A stretch of DNA of 64,000 bases from Brenneria nigrifluens DSM 30175 = ATCC 13028 (GCF_005484965.1 NZ_CP034036.1:3596001-3660000), one strand, 5' to 3'; positions 1 to 9,800 are shown, numbered from the stretch's first letter. Notes: generated by a model not told the origin, from the sequence alone. Translations and numbers: made by a program.

Positions 1-459
1 GAAGGACGCGGCATCTTTCAGCGCCTGACGGTGCTGGAAAACCTGCATATGGGCGCCTGGCTACGGCGCGATAACGCGCGGGTCGGCCATGAAATCGAAA
101 AAGTTTTTGCGCGTTTCCCACGGCTTGGCGAGCGCCGACACCAGCCCGGCGGCCTGCTTTCCGGCGGCGAACAGCAGATGCTGGCGCTGGCCCGCGCGCT
201 GCTCAGCCGCCCCCGCCTGCTGATCCTCGACGAGCCGTCCATGGGGCTGGCGCCGCTGATGGTGGAAAACATCTTTGAGGTGATCCGTTCGCTGCGGGCG
301 GATGGCGTGACGCTGTTGCTGATCGAGCAGAACGCCCGGCTGGCGCTGGAGGCGACCGATCGCGCCTGGGTGCTGGACAGCGGAGTTATCGCCCACAGCG
401 GCAACTCCGCCGACCTGCTCAACGACCCGACGATCCAACAGATTTACCTGGGCGAATAG
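1..459 (+). CDS. Branched-chain-type ABC transporter ATP-binding protein (LivF-like), 3' part
   Basis: The reading frame is open from base 1, so the 5' end with the Walker A loop lies outside the window. The visible part has the ABC signature LLSGGEQQML, Walker B LLILDEPSMGL and the switch histidine position replaced by IEQN, which is typical of the LivF subgroup. LivF-type ATPases power uptake of amino acids, urea or other small amides at the inner membrane. The next gene, 32 bases downstream, is a matching periplasmic binding protein, followed by two hydrolases, so the likely cargo is a thiazoline or carbamoyl amino acid rather than leucine. That cargo is inferred from neighbours only. Confidence 0.9.
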   Translation, partial: EGRGIFQRLTVLENLHMGAWLRRDNARVGHEIEKVFARFPRLGERRHQPGGLLSGGEQQMLALARALLSRPRLLILDEPSMGLAPLMVENIFEVIRSLRADGVTLLLIEQNARLALEATDRAWVLDSGVIAHSGNSADLLNDPTIQQIYLGE

Positions 460-491
460 CCCGTTTCTACGACCAACATCAAGGACTACCT

Positions 492-1646
492 ATGAAAACA
501 GCAACCTTAAGCATGATTCCGGCGGCGCTGATGCTGCTTGGACTGTCGGCCGCCGCGCCCGCTGCGGCGGCGGACGAAACCGTGGTCATCGGCCTTGCCG
601 GACCGCTTACCGGACCGTCGGCGCGCATCGGCAAGGATCTGGAAAACGGCGCCCAGTTGGCCATCGATGACGTTAACCGGCAAAAACCGCGTATCGGCGG
701 CAAGGCCGTCACCTTCAAGCTGCAGTCGGAGGACGATCAATCCGATCCGCGTACCGCCGTGGCGGTGGCGCAGCGGCTGGTGGACAGCGGCGTAGCGGGC
801 GTGGTCGGCCACTGGAACACCGGCACCAGCATTCCGGCGGCGCGTATTTATCACGATGCCGGCATCGCCCAGGTGGCGCCGGTCGCCACCGGACATGCCT
901 ACACCCGGCAAGGTTTCGACACCAGTTTCCGGGTGATGGGGCATGACGACGACGGCGGCAACTATGCCGGGCAGTACGCGGTGCAGGTATTGAAAGCAAG
1001 CCGCGTCGCGGTTATCGACGATCGCACCGCCTTCGGGCAGGGACTGGCGGACGAGTTCGTCAAATCGCTGGAGTCTCAGGGGGTAAAGATCGTCGATCGC
1101 CAGTATGTGGATGATAAAACGGTCGATTTCAGCGCCGTACTGACGGCGATCCGCAGTAAAAACGTCGATCTTATCTTCTTTGGCGGCGTAGACAGCCAGG
1201 CCGCGCCGCTGGCCAGGCGCATCAAACAGCTGGGCATCAACGCTACGCTGATGGGCGCGGGCGGTTTCGTCAGCCAGACCTTCCTGCAACTGGCGCAGAA
1301 GGAAGGCGAAGGGGTGGTGGCGCTGGAGCCGGGCCTACCGGTGGAGCAGATGCCGGGCGGGAAAGCCTTTGAACAGGCTTACCGCGACCGCTATCACACC
1401 CATATCGAACTGCACGCCCCGTTCGCCTATGACGCCACCCAGACGTTGATCGCCGCCATCCGCCAGGCCGACTCCGCCGACGCCGCCGATTATCTGCCCA
1501 AACTGCGCGCGATCTCGCATCAGGGCGTCACCGGCGTCATCGCTTTTGACGGCGAAGGCAATCTGCAAAACCCGTCGTTCACGGTCTATAAAGTCGTGGA
1601 CGGCAAATGGCAGCCGCAAACGGTATTGGGCGGCAGCCGGCAATAA
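492..1646 (+). CDS. LivK-like periplasmic substrate-binding protein
   Basis: This 384-residue protein starts with a Sec signal peptide (lysine, hydrophobic run, then an alanine-rich cleavage region near residue 27) followed by VVIGLAGPLTGPSA, the usual start of the mature Leu/Ile/Val-binding (Peripla_BP_6) fold. It would capture the substrate in the periplasm and hand it to the LivHMGF-type permease whose ATPase gene ends just upstream. A ribosome binding site (AAGGA) precedes the ATG. The downstream ATC hydrolase and M20 amidohydrolase suggest an aminothiazoline or N-carbamoyl amino acid ligand; this is inference, and a branched-chain amino acid or amide remains possible. Confidence 0.88.
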   Translation: MKTATLSMIPAALMLLGLSAAAPAAAADETVVIGLAGPLTGPSARIGKDLENGAQLAIDDVNRQKPRIGGKAVTFKLQSEDDQSDPRTAVAVAQRLVDSGVAGVVGHWNTGTSIPAARIYHDAGIAQVAPVATGHAYTRQGFDTSFRVMGHDDDGGNYAGQYAVQVLKASRVAVIDDRTAFGQGLADEFVKSLESQGVKIVDRQYVDDKTVDFSAVLTAIRSKNVDLIFFGGVDSQAAPLARRIKQLGINATLMGAGGFVSQTFLQLAQKEGEGVVALEPGLPVEQMPGGKAFEQAYRDRYHTHIELHAPFAYDATQTLIAAIRQADSADAADYLPKLRAISHQGVTGVIAFDGEGNLQNPSFTVYKVVDGKWQPQTVLGGSRQ

Positions 1647-1681
1647 GTTGACGTAAAGCGGTAACGAAATGAGGCAATGCG

Positions 1682-2173
1682 ATGAGCTGTAAGCAAAACG
1701 AGCCGGGTATTCTGGCCCGCCGCCGCATCGAGGCGGAAATCATCAAACCGATCTATCAGGTTCTGGTGCGGGAAGTGGGCAAGGCCCGCGCCCAGGCGAT
1801 CATCGGCGAGGCCATCGAACAGGCCGCCATTGACGCCGGACGCGAGTTCGCCAGCCGGGAGCCGGAGGGCGCGGATTTGCAAAGCTTTATCGCATTGCAG
1901 TATCTGTGGGAAAAAGACGACGCGCTGGAGGTCCGGGTGATCGACAGCGACGAGCAACGCTACGACTACGATGTCACCCGCTGTCGCTACGCCGAGATGT
2001 ATCACCAGATGGGACTGGGAGAGATCGGCCACCTGCTCTCCTGCGCGCGCGATGAGAAATTTATCGTCGGCTACGCGCCGGAGGTGGAACTGCGACGCAC
2101 CACCACCATCATGTGCGGCGCGGCGCGCTGCGACTTCCGTTATCGGGTGAAAAAAAAGGAAGAAAAACAATGA
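1682..2173 (+). CDS. L-2-amino-thiazoline-4-carboxylic acid (ATC) hydrolase family protein
   Basis: The 163-residue protein fits the ATC hydrolase family (Pfam L-2-amino-thiazoline-4-carboxylic acid hydrolase), recognisable by its short length, the conserved YAEMYHQMG segment with its histidine and a C-terminal CGAARCDFRYR motif. In Pseudomonas the family member (AtcB) opens the ring of L-ATC to give N-carbamoyl-L-cysteine, in the cytoplasm. The stop codon overlaps the start of the next gene (ATGA), an M20 amidohydrolase that could take the product to cysteine, so the two probably act in sequence and are translationally coupled. Some family members have other substrates, so the exact reaction is a prediction. 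Confidence 0.75.
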   Translation: MSCKQNEPGILARRRIEAEIIKPIYQVLVREVGKARAQAIIGEAIEQAAIDAGREFASREPEGADLQSFIALQYLWEKDDALEVRVIDSDEQRYDYDVTRCRYAEMYHQMGLGEIGHLLSCARDEKFIVGYAPEVELRRTTTIMCGAARCDFRYRVKKKEEKQ

Positions 2174-3402
2174 GCACGCTGCAAATCAACGCTCAGCGCC
2201 TGTGGCATACGCTGGAAACCATGGCGCGCTACGGCGCCACCGCCAACGGCGGCGTCACCCGCCTGGCGCTGAGCGAAGAGGATAAACAGGCGCGCGACCT
2301 GCTGCGCGGCTGGGCGGAAGAGGCCGGTTTTTCCTGCCGGGTGGACCGGCTCGGCAATATGTTTATGCGTCGTCCGGGACGCAATCCGGCCCTGGCTCCG
2401 GTATTGACCGGTTCTCACGTCGATTCCCAGCCGCTTGGCGGCCGCTTTGACGGTATCTACGGGGTGCTCGCCGGCCTTGAGGCACTGCGCACCCTTAACG
2501 ACCACGGCATCGAAACCGAACGCGCCATTGAGCTGGTGAACTGGACCAACGAAGAGGGCGCCCGCTTCGCGCCGGCGATGCTCGCCTCCGGCGTCTGGGC
2601 CGGGGTTTTCACGCCGGAATTCGCCCTGGCGCGCAGCGACAGCGACGGCGTGACGGTAACGCAGGCGCTGCGGGCCATCGGCTACGCCGGCACGCAACCG
2701 GCCGAGGCGTTTCCGCTGCACGCCTGTTACGAACTGCATATTGAACAAGGGCCGATCCTGGAAGCCGAGGGGCTGGACATCGGCGTGGTTTACGGCGCGC
2801 AGGGACAGCGCTGGTACGAGGTCGCCATTGACGGATTCGCCGCCCACGCGGGAACCACGCCGATGGCGCGCCGGCGCGACGCGCTGTGCGGTTTCGCCGA
2901 ACTGGTGAGCGCCGTCGAGCGCATCGGTCATGATTTCTCGCCCGACGGCCGCGCCACCGTCGGCATGGCGCAAATCACCCCCAATTCGCGCAATGTGGTG
3001 CCGGCGCGGGTGTTTTGCAGCGTGGAGTTCCGCCACCCTGAGCAGGCGGCGCTGCTAGCCATGGAACAGGAACTGCAGCGGGCGATGGAAAAGCTGGCCG
3101 ATCGCCAACTGACCGCCGATCTGCGCCGCATTTTCGACTATGCGCCGATAAGCTTTGATGCGCACTGCGTCGCGCAGGTGCGTCAGGCGGCGGACAGGCT
3201 GAATTACGCCAGCCGGGAGATGGTGTCCGGCGCCGGACATGACGCTTGCTATATCAACCGGGCGGCGCCCACCGCGATGATTTTTATCCCCTGCGTGGCG
3301 GGCGTCAGCCATAACGAAGCGGAGAATATCTTGCCCGGGTGGAGTGAAAAAGGCGCCAACGTGTTGCTGCACGCGGTACTGGCGTCGGCGCAGGAGCGGT
3401 AG
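2170..3402 (+). CDS. M20-family N-carbamoyl-L-amino acid amidohydrolase (AtcC/HyuC type)
   Basis: The 410-residue protein belongs to the Zn-dependent M20/allantoate amidohydrolase family. Metal ligands are visible: His83 (GSHVDSQ), Asp94 (GGRFDGIYG), Glu129 (TNEEG), His190 (YELHIEQGP) and His381 (GVSHNEAE), with the lid domain between. The family hydrolyses carbamoyl groups from N-carbamoyl amino acids, releasing ammonia and CO2. Next to an ATC hydrolase, the best prediction is N-carbamoyl-L-cysteine to L-cysteine. The chosen ATG overlaps the upstream stop as ATGA; a longer frame from 2113 would run inside the ATC hydrolase gene and is unlikely. Beta-ureidopropionase or hydantoinase-type roles are the alternatives. 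Confidence 0.85.
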   Translation: MSTLQINAQRLWHTLETMARYGATANGGVTRLALSEEDKQARDLLRGWAEEAGFSCRVDRLGNMFMRRPGRNPALAPVLTGSHVDSQPLGGRFDGIYGVLAGLEALRTLNDHGIETERAIELVNWTNEEGARFAPAMLASGVWAGVFTPEFALARSDSDGVTVTQALRAIGYAGTQPAEAFPLHACYELHIEQGPILEAEGLDIGVVYGAQGQRWYEVAIDGFAAHAGTTPMARRRDALCGFAELVSAVERIGHDFSPDGRATVGMAQITPNSRNVVPARVFCSVEFRHPEQAALLAMEQELQRAMEKLADRQLTADLRRIFDYAPISFDAHCVAQVRQAADRLNYASREMVSGAGHDACYINRAAPTAMIFIPCVAGVSHNEAENILPGWSEKGANVLLHAVLASAQER

Positions 3403-3482
3403 CGCGCGGCACGGCTGCAACCGGAGATCGCCATGCGTCCCGGCGCTCTGCGGCGCGGTTATGCGACGCCGCGCCCTGGGGA

Positions 3483-3974
3483 TTAATCGCGGAAGTTGGT
3501 GAACTGGAAAGGCTGCCCCAGGTCCGCGCCGCGCACCAGGGCCATGGCCCCTTGCAGGTCATCGCGGGATTTCCCGGTCACCCGCACCTGCTCGCCCTGA
3601 ATCTGCGCCTGCACTTTCAGTTTGCTGTCTTTAATCAGCTTGACGATTTTTTTCGCCAGCGCGGTTTCAATGCCCTGCTTCAGTTTAGCGTCAACGCTGT
3701 AGGTTTTGCCGCTGTGATCCATCTCTTCCGGGATCTCCAGCGCGCCCCCTTCAATGCCGCGCTTCAACAGTTTTTCACGCAGGATATCGATCAGTTGCTG
3801 AACCTGAAAATCCGACTCGCTGGCGGCTTTGATGCTTTGTGATTTTTCATTCAGTTCAAAACTAGCCGGCACATTGCGAAAATCCCAACGGGTGCCCAGC
3901 TCACGGGTGGCGTTTTCCACCGCATTGCGCACTTCCTGCATATCAATTTCCGAAACAATATCGAAAGATGGCAT
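3483..3974 (-). CDS. yajQ: YajQ family nucleotide-binding protein
   Basis: The 163-residue protein begins [22 protein letters not shown] and matches E. coli YajQ over its whole length, with the two ferredoxin-like domains of that family. YajQ binds nucleotides, and the Xanthomonas relative is a c-di-GMP receptor controlling virulence genes; the E. coli role is unclear. The gene is transcribed away from panE, as in E. coli. In a window that also encodes a diguanylate cyclase operon, c-di-GMP binding would be worth considering, but the sequence alone does not show it. Confidence 0.95.
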   Translation of the reverse strand: MPSFDIVSEIDMQEVRNAVENATRELGTRWDFRNVPASFELNEKSQSIKAASESDFQVQQLIDILREKLLKRGIEGGALEIPEEMDHSGKTYSVDAKLKQGIETALAKKIVKLIKDSKLKVQAQIQGEQVRVTGKSRDDLQGAMALVRGADLGQPFQFTNFRD

Positions 3975-4049
3975 AATCGGTCTCCTGACAAATTTGGCTG
4001 ACGAGCATAATAACCGCTCCTTTACGATAAATAAAAAAACTTCCGGGAG

Positions 4050-4127
4050 AAAAAACGCCTGAAGCGTTTTTTAACGCCGCTTGCGGCGGCCCGTCAGGGC
4101 GGAGGGCCGGACGCCCTCCGTAAGTTT
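4050..4127. repeat. Interspersed palindromic element, copy 1
   Basis: The stretch starts AAAAAACGCCTGAAGCGTTTTTT (its first 20 bases form a short hairpin), continues with a GCCGCTTGCGGCGGC palindrome and ends in a GGAGGGC/GCCCTCC stem (4101-4107 and 4113-4119). The same modular layout recurs at 21849-21971, 33759-33822 and, reversed, at 48471-48507. It lies in the yajQ-panE intergenic space. It resembles REP- or ERIC-like nontranslated repeats, and the final A/T flanks could also act as a terminator. Confidence 0.6.
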
Positions 4128-4194
4128 TTGTCGTCGCCCCGCGACGGCCCGCCAGGTATGGCAGGTCACAAAATGCGCCTCGACGCCAGCGTTA

Positions 4195-4222
4195 TTGCGC
4201 TCTGAAGTGACTCCGTTACAAT
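4195..4222 (+). promoter_or_regulatory. Predicted sigma-70 promoter of panE-yajL
   Basis: TTGCGC (-35, four of six matches) and TACAAT (-10, five of six) are separated by 16 bases and lie about 75 bases before the panE start. This is a consensus match only. Confidence 0.45.
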
Positions 4223-4297
4223 TAATTAGTCTGCTATATGGATACGCATCCCGTGGTGCAAAAGCAGCCATTCCCGAGCCAATAAAGGGAGAATCCT

Positions 4298-5209
4298 ATG
4301 AAAATAACCGTTCTCGGTTGCGGCGCTATCGGGCAGCTGTGGCTCGCCGCCCTGCACCGGCAAGGCCACGACGTTCAGGGGTGGTTACGTATTCCGCAAC
4401 CTTTTTGCCCGGTCAATGTCACCCGGTTGGACGGGCGGCACAGCAACCTCAATTTGACCGCCAACGACCCCGACCATCTGGCGCATAGCGAGTTATTGCT
4501 GGTCACCCTAAAGGCCTGGCAGGTTTCCGATACCGTGCGCAACCTGCTGCCGAAGTTGAACCCCGCCTGCACTATTTTGCTGCTGCATAACGGCATGGGC
4601 GCGCGCGAGGAGTTGCCGCCGCTGCGGCAACCGCTGATTTTGGGCATCACCACCCACGCGGCGCGGCGCGATGCCACCACCGTGGTGCATACCGCCGCCG
4701 GGACCACCCATATCGGCGCGATCGGCAATAACCATGACGCGCCAAGCCATTTTGCCGAAATACTGCATCAGGCACTGCCCGACGTGGCCTGGCATAACGA
4801 TATCTCCGCCACCTGCTGGCTGAAGCTGGCGGCCAACTGCGTGATTAATCCCTTAACGGTTATCCATCAATGCACCAACGGAGAATTGCTCACTTACCCG
4901 CAGCAGCTTATCTCCCTTTGTCAGGAAATCGCCGCGGTGATGGAACGGGAAGGTTTCCACACCTCGGCGGACAGCCTGCTGATCTACGTTAATCAAATCA
5001 TTCACAACACCGCGGCCAATACCTCTTCCATGCTGCAGGACGTTATGGCGCAACGTCATACCGAGATTGACTATATCACCGGTTACCTGCTGCGGCGGGC
5101 GCGTATCCACGGCTTGGCCGTCCCCGAAAACAGCCGTCTGTTTGAGGCCATCAAGCATAAGGAAAACGAGTATGAGCGCATCAGTGCTGGTATGTCTGGC
5201 TCCTGGTAG
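4298..5209 (+). CDS. panE: 2-dehydropantoate 2-reductase
   Basis: The 303-residue protein is PanE (ApbA), which reduces ketopantoate to pantoate with NADPH in coenzyme A biosynthesis, in the cytoplasm. The N-terminal Rossmann motif is GCGAIG at residues 7-12, and the catalytic lysine lies in the conserved [15 protein letters not shown] segment. Length equals the E. coli enzyme. A good Shine-Dalgarno (AAAGGGAGA) precedes the ATG. The 3' end overlaps yajL by 38 bases, the conserved enterobacterial arrangement, so the two genes are cotranscribed. Confidence 0.97.
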   Translation: MKITVLGCGAIGQLWLAALHRQGHDVQGWLRIPQPFCPVNVTRLDGRHSNLNLTANDPDHLAHSELLLVTLKAWQVSDTVRNLLPKLNPACTILLLHNGMGAREELPPLRQPLILGITTHAARRDATTVVHTAAGTTHIGAIGNNHDAPSHFAEILHQALPDVAWHNDISATCWLKLAANCVINPLTVIHQCTNGELLTYPQQLISLCQEIAAVMEREGFHTSADSLLIYVNQIIHNTAANTSSMLQDVMAQRHTEIDYITGYLLRRARIHGLAVPENSRLFEAIKHKENEYERISAGMSGSW

Positions 5210-5762
5210 CGAGGAAACCGAAGCGGTCACCACCATCGACCTGCTGGTCAGAGCGGGCATTCAGGTTACCCTTGCCAGCGTCGCCGGTGACGGCGACCTT
5301 GAAATCACCTGCTCCCGCGGCGTCAGGCTGCTGGCCGACGCCCCGCTGGTGGCGGTGGCGGATCGCCATTTCGACGCCCTGGTGCTGCCCGGCGGATTAC
5401 AGGGCGCCGAATGCTTCCGCGACAGCCCGGTGCTGGTGGAGTGTATCCGCCAGGCGCATCAGGAAGGGAAAATCGTCGCGGCGATGTGCGCCACCCCGGC
5501 GCTGGTGCTGGAATATCACCAGCTTTTCCCCATCGGCAATATGACCGGCTATCCCGCGCTGCGCGATAAGATCGCGCCGGAAAAATGGCTGGAAAAACGC
5601 GTGGTGTACGATCCGCGCGTCAGCCTGCTGACCACCCAGGGACCGGGCACCAGTATGGATTTCGCCCTGAAGCTGATTGACCTGCTGCTGGGCAAGGCGA
5701 AAGCGGCGGAGGTGGCGGCGCAGTTGATTCTGCCGCCCGGCATCTACAATTATCAGGACTGA
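5172..5762 (+). CDS. yajL: DJ-1/YajL family protein deglycase/chaperone
   Basis: The start was set at the ATG at 5172 ([20 protein letters not shown]), which gives 196 residues, the E. coli length; the longer frame from 5067 runs inside panE. The DJ-1/PfpI nucleophile elbow is Cys106 in [11 protein letters not shown], with the conserved acidic SEETE segment near residue 15. YajL protects proteins and nucleotides from oxidative and carbonyl damage; the deglycase activity is debated in the literature. The 3' end overlaps the convergent aminopeptidase gene by 10 bases, so no terminator separates them. Confidence 0.96.
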   Translation: MSASVLVCLAPGSEETEAVTTIDLLVRAGIQVTLASVAGDGDLEITCSRGVRLLADAPLVAVADRHFDALVLPGGLQGAECFRDSPVLVECIRQAHQEGKIVAAMCATPALVLEYHQLFPIGNMTGYPALRDKIAPEKWLEKRVVYDPRVSLLTTQGPGTSMDFALKLIDLLLGKAKAAEVAAQLILPPGIYNYQD

Positions 5763-6889
5763 TTGCCGCCCTGCGGGGACGCCGACGCCTGGCGGACCGC
5801 CAGCGGATTCGCCGCTTGCAGCAGGGTATAGAGCGCCTGCGGGTCGATGGCCTTGCAGATCCCCTGCGGTTTTTGCATGGCGGCGTCTTCCGCCGCCAGC
5901 ATGGCGTTAATCACCGCCTCATGGGTGCTTGCCACCGCCGCCAAATAGATCGGGTCGAAACACTCGTCGTTCAGGTAGCGAAAAGATTGATGCGCCGGCG
6001 CCACCTGCGGCAGCGGAGCGGCGTTGGCGGTGCTGAACGCCAGAAAGATATCCCCGGAGTTATTGCCGCCGGGGCTGCCGGACTGCGATATGCCCAGCCC
6101 GGCGCGCCGGGCCAAACGCTGTAGCTGATGGGGCATCATCGGCGCATCGGTCGCCAGGATAACGATAATTGAACCGCGCTCCTGCCGCAGCGCCTCCGGC
6201 AGTTCGGCATCCAGCATGGTCCCCAGCGGAACGCCAAACAGAGAAAACCACGAACGCTGCCCGTAATTCGCCTGCACCAGCGCGCCCAGGGTGTATTCTT
6301 CACCGTCGATACAAAAGCGGCGCGACGAGGTCCCGGTGCCGCCTTTAAAGCCGTAGCAAATCATCCCGTTCCCGCCGCCCACGTTGCCTTCGGCCAGGGG
6401 GCCGCTATGGGCGGAGTTCAGTGCCGCCAGGGCATCGTCGACCGTAACATGCAAGCCGTTGATATCGTTAATCACGCCATCATAGGTTTCGGCGACCACC
6501 GGCATCGCCCAGATATGGTGCCGTTCCCAGATTTCACGGTATTGCTCAATCATCCAGCGCACCGCGGCCTGATGCACGGTGCCGGTTGAGTGCGTATTGG
6601 TCAGGCAGATAGGCCCAACGAAATAGCCTCCGTCCTTAATCCAGTGCGTTCCCGTCATCTCGCCATTGCCGTTAAGGGCATGACAGCCCGCCCACACCGG
6701 CTGCGGCTCGCGTTGATAACCGCGCGGCAACAGCGCGGTAACGCCGGTTTTAATCTGTTTTCCGTCGCTGCTGACGCCATTGATGGTCCGGTAGCCGACC
6801 ATCACCCCCGGCACGTCGGTAATCGCGTTATGGTCGCCCGTTGGACCGTCGAAGCGTAATCCTAACTGACGCGCTCTTGTTTTTGACAT
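5753..6889 (-). CDS. P1-family (DmpA/BapA-type) N-terminal nucleophile aminopeptidase
   Basis: The 378-residue protein belongs to peptidase family S58. Self-cleavage gives alpha and beta chains, and the new N-terminal serine is the nucleophile: here Ser278 in [16 protein letters not shown], with Asn277 just before it as in beta-peptidyl aminopeptidases. Family members act as L-aminopeptidase/D-esterase or cleave beta-amino-acid peptides. No signal peptide is present, so it should be cytoplasmic. It is the last gene of a run with a binding protein, an ATPase and two permeases (12-base gap upstream), suggesting that the transporter imports the peptide or amide that this enzyme cuts. The substrate is not known. 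Confidence 0.88.
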   Translation of the reverse strand: MSKTRARQLGLRFDGPTGDHNAITDVPGVMVGYRTINGVSSDGKQIKTGVTALLPRGYQREPQPVWAGCHALNGNGEMTGTHWIKDGGYFVGPICLTNTHSTGTVHQAAVRWMIEQYREIWERHHIWAMPVVAETYDGVINDINGLHVTVDDALAALNSAHSGPLAEGNVGGGNGMICYGFKGGTGTSSRRFCIDGEEYTLGALVQANYGQRSWFSLFGVPLGTMLDAELPEALRQERGSIIVILATDAPMMPHQLQRLARRAGLGISQSGSPGGNNSGDIFLAFSTANAAPLPQVAPAHQSFRYLNDECFDPIYLAAVASTHEAVINAMLAAEDAAMQKPQGICKAIDPQALYTLLQAANPLAVRQASASPQGGNQS

Positions 6890-6901
6890 AAATGACTTCC
6901 T

Positions 6902-7744
6902 TTAATCATCTACACGCCGGCTTCTTATATACAGCCCGACGGCCGCTATCGCTAAGGAGCCAAGAATTAATAACGTGGCAATCGCATTGATCTCCGGTTT
7001 GATGCCGCGTCTTATCATGCCGTATATCTGTACCGGCAGCGTCGTGGCGTCAACGCCGGAAATAAAATAGGTGATCACCAGATCGTCCAGGGAAATAATA
7101 AAGGCCAGCAACGCCCCGCCGATAACGCCGGGCAGGATCATCGGCAGGGTAATACGCCTGAAGGTGATCCACGGCGTGGCGCCCAAATCCGCCGAGGCTT
7201 CTTCCAGCCGGGAATCCATACCCGCCAGCCGGGCGCTGACGATAAGAAATACGTAGCTGCAGAGAAAAGTACAGTGGCCGATAATAATCGACAGCTTTCC
7301 CAGGGGAATGCCGACATAAACAAAAAAGATTAATAACGCAATGCCCAGCACGATATCCGGCATCATCATCGGGATATAGAGCATCAGCCGATAAAACCCC
7401 TGCAGCCTGAAGCGATATCGCGCCAGCGCCAGTGCCGTTACCGTCCCGATTAACGTTGAGATGACGGTGGTGCTCAGCGAGACAATCAGGCTGTTTTTCA
7501 GCGCCTGCAGTAACTGGCCGGTGGAATCGATATAGAGCGCGCTTTCGTTTAACCGGTTATCCAAGCCAAACAATGAGCGATACCAGTCAAAACTGAACCC
7601 CTGCCAGATCATCATATTAATCGGATTGGCGTTAAACGAATAAATTACGATCAATAACACCGGACAATAAAGAAAGATAAAAAACCCCAGGCCGTAGAGA
7701 TCCAATGACCACTGCGCCAGGCGAGATAAAAAGCGTTTTTTCAT
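6902..7744 (-). CDS. ABC transporter permease (PotC/YdcV type)
   Basis: The 280-residue membrane protein has about six hydrophobic segments and the inner-membrane component EAA loop (LEEASADLGATPWITFRRITLPMI, of which EASADLGATP is the core). The sequence is closest in style to PotC, the second permease of spermidine/putrescine-type importers. It follows the other permease by 8 bases and precedes the aminopeptidase gene. Polyamine-type transporters also carry opines, thiamin or small peptides, so the cargo cannot be read from this subunit. Confidence 0.88.
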   Translation of the reverse strand: MKKRFLSRLAQWSLDLYGLGFFIFLYCPVLLIVIYSFNANPINMMIWQGFSFDWYRSLFGLDNRLNESALYIDSTGQLLQALKNSLIVSLSTTVISTLIGTVTALALARYRFRLQGFYRLMLYIPMMMPDIVLGIALLIFFVYVGIPLGKLSIIIGHCTFLCSYVFLIVSARLAGMDSRLEEASADLGATPWITFRRITLPMILPGVIGGALLAFIISLDDLVITYFISGVDATTLPVQIYGMIRRGIKPEINAIATLLILGSLAIAAVGLYIRSRRVDD

Positions 7745-7752
7745 ATTTTATC

Positions 7753-8667
7753 CTATGTCATCCGACTCGCTGAATCAGCCGCGGCGCGACGCTGGGAAAG
7801 ATAAAAATTAACCAGCAGTACGCATAACACCATCAGCATCAACAGCATGGAGATCGCCGCGCCGAAAGGCCAGTTGCGGGCGGAGAGGAATTGCTGTTCG
7901 ACCAGGCCGCCCACCATAATTACCCTGGCGCCGCCCAGCAATGAAGGAATGATAAAGTTGCCCAGCACCGGGATAAAAACCATCACCGAACCGGCAATAA
8001 TTCCCGGCAGCGTTAACGGGAAGGTAATACGCCAGAATGTTTTCCACTGGTTGGCGCCTAAGTCATAGGATGCGTAAATCAGACTGCGATCGATCTTTTC
8101 CACGCTGGCGTAAACCGGCAAAAACATAAAAGGGATATAAACGTAAACCATGCCGATTAATACCGCCGTCTCGGTATAGATCAGATTAAGCGGCTGCTGA
8201 ATAAGCCCCAGACTCTGCAAAATATAATTCAGGAAGCCGGTGGGCCGCAGAATCAGTACCCAGGCATACAGGCGCACCACCAGGCTGGCGAAAAAAGGCA
8301 GCGTAATCAGGAATAATAAAAAATTACGCACTTTTAGCGATTTGCCGCTCACCCAAAAGGCAATCGGATAGCAGACCAGCAGTGATATCACCACGCTGAT
8401 TAGCGCAATGCGGATGGAGGTGGCAATGATTTTCAGATACAGAATATCGAAATCCTCAAATACCCCATCGGCCCAGCCCAGGATGCGGCCATAATTATCC
8501 GGATACAGGCTCCATTCGACGCCGCCATATAATCCCGGCGTTAAAAAACTGAACGTCACCATAATGGCCAACGGCACCAGAAAGAACAGGCTCAACAGCA
8601 GCGTGATCGGCGATAATAATCCGATTAACCTTAACTTTTTCGCGGCCGCCAATGTCAACATGCGCAC
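7753..8667 (-). CDS. ABC transporter permease (PotB/YdcU type)
   Basis: The 304-residue inner-membrane protein has an N-terminal transmembrane segment, a periplasmic region and five further segments with an EAA-type loop (YDLGANQWKTFWRITFPLTL). It pairs with the permease encoded downstream to form the channel. Its start overlaps the end of the ATPase gene by 13 bases, which indicates translational coupling in one operon. Assignment rests on similarity to PotB. Confidence 0.88.
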   Translation of the reverse strand: MRMLTLAAAKKLRLIGLLSPITLLLSLFFLVPLAIMVTFSFLTPGLYGGVEWSLYPDNYGRILGWADGVFEDFDILYLKIIATSIRIALISVVISLLVCYPIAFWVSGKSLKVRNFLLFLITLPFFASLVVRLYAWVLILRPTGFLNYILQSLGLIQQPLNLIYTETAVLIGMVYVYIPFMFLPVYASVEKIDRSLIYASYDLGANQWKTFWRITFPLTLPGIIAGSVMVFIPVLGNFIIPSLLGGARVIMVGGLVEQQFLSARNWPFGAAISMLLMLMVLCVLLVNFYLSQRRAAADSASRMT

Positions 8668-9800
8668 GCTTCCCGATAAGGTAATAAGTGACAGGACGCG
8701 ATGTCATACCACAGCGTAATAGCATCTCCCGGTTTGAATAAATGCGGCGTGGTCAGGGAACGATTGCCAATCGAAACCTTGAGCGATTCATGTTGCCCCG
8801 CCTTGAAAATAATCTCGATATCCTTACCCATAAAAATGACCTGCCGCACTATGCCGTCAATTCTGGCGTATTGCGTCTCCACATCGTCGTTCTTTTGCAA
8901 CACAAAGTGCTGCGGGCGCAATAATAGCTGCCAGCACTGCCCCAGTTGATAGCCGGCGCCGGCCTGTTTTACGGCGCTAAACAGATCGCCGTCGGGCGTG
9001 GTCAATACCAGATGATGGGCGGCGATATCCGTAATAGATACGTCGATAAGGTTGCTTTCGCCAATAAAACCGGCGACGAAATGGTTAGCCGGCTGGTCGT
9101 AAATGGCGCTCGGATCGCCATTTTGCTGTATTTTCCCGCCGTTGAGCACGATGATGCGATCCGACATGGTCAACGCTTCTTCCTGATCGTGGGTGACGAA
9201 AATAAAAGCGATTTTCAGCTCGCTTTGCAGGCGTTTTAACTCAAGTTGCATGCTTTGGCGCAAATTACGATCCAGCGCGGAGAGCGGCTCGTCCAGCAGC
9301 AACAGGGTCGGCCGATTGACGATGGCTCTGGCCAGGGCCACGCGCTGCTGCTGCCCCCCCGAAAGCTGCGCGGGCCTGCGTTTTTCCATCCCCTGCATGC
9401 CCACCAGTTCAAGGGTTTCCGCCACCCGGCGATTGCGCTCGCTGCGCAGCACCCCCTGCACGTCCAGTCCGTAGCCCACGTTATCGGCGACGTTCAGATG
9501 CGGAAATAGCGCATAGCTCTGAAATACGGTATTGACCGGCCGCTGATGGGCCGGCGTTTCATTGGCGGTTTTCCCCAGAATCCGCAACTCGCCGCTGTCC
9601 AGCGATTCAAAGCCGCTGATAATTCTCAGCAAGGTGGTTTTGCCGCAGCCGGACGGTCCCAGCAGGGTGACGAATTCATTATCCCGCACCTGCAAATTAA
9701 TGCCATCCAGCGCTTTTACCCTCCCCCCTTTCGGAGTCCGGTAATATTTGACCGCGTTGTTTAAAGCAACAACCGAACGGAAGTTATGACTCTCATTCAT
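8655..9800 (-). CDS. ABC transporter ATP-binding protein (PotA type)
   Basis: The 381-residue ATPase carries Walker A GPSGCGKTT, signature LSGGQQQR and Walker B LLLLDEPLSALD, then a C-terminal TOBE (OB-fold) regulatory domain as in PotA/PotG. It drives import through the two downstream permeases. It is the second gene of a five-gene run beginning with the binding protein at 10907. Confidence 0.93.
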   Translation of the reverse strand: MNESHNFRSVVALNNAVKYYRTPKGGRVKALDGINLQVRDNEFVTLLGPSGCGKTTLLRIISGFESLDSGELRILGKTANETPAHQRPVNTVFQSYALFPHLNVADNVGYGLDVQGVLRSERNRRVAETLELVGMQGMEKRRPAQLSGGQQQRVALARAIVNRPTLLLLDEPLSALDRNLRQSMQLELKRLQSELKIAFIFVTHDQEEALTMSDRIIVLNGGKIQQNGDPSAIYDQPANHFVAGFIGESNLIDVSITDIAAHHLVLTTPDGDLFSAVKQAGAGYQLGQCWQLLLRPQHFVLQKNDDVETQYARIDGIVRQVIFMGKDIEIIFKAGQHESLKVSIGNRSLTTPHLFKPGDAITLWYDIASCHLLPYREACAC

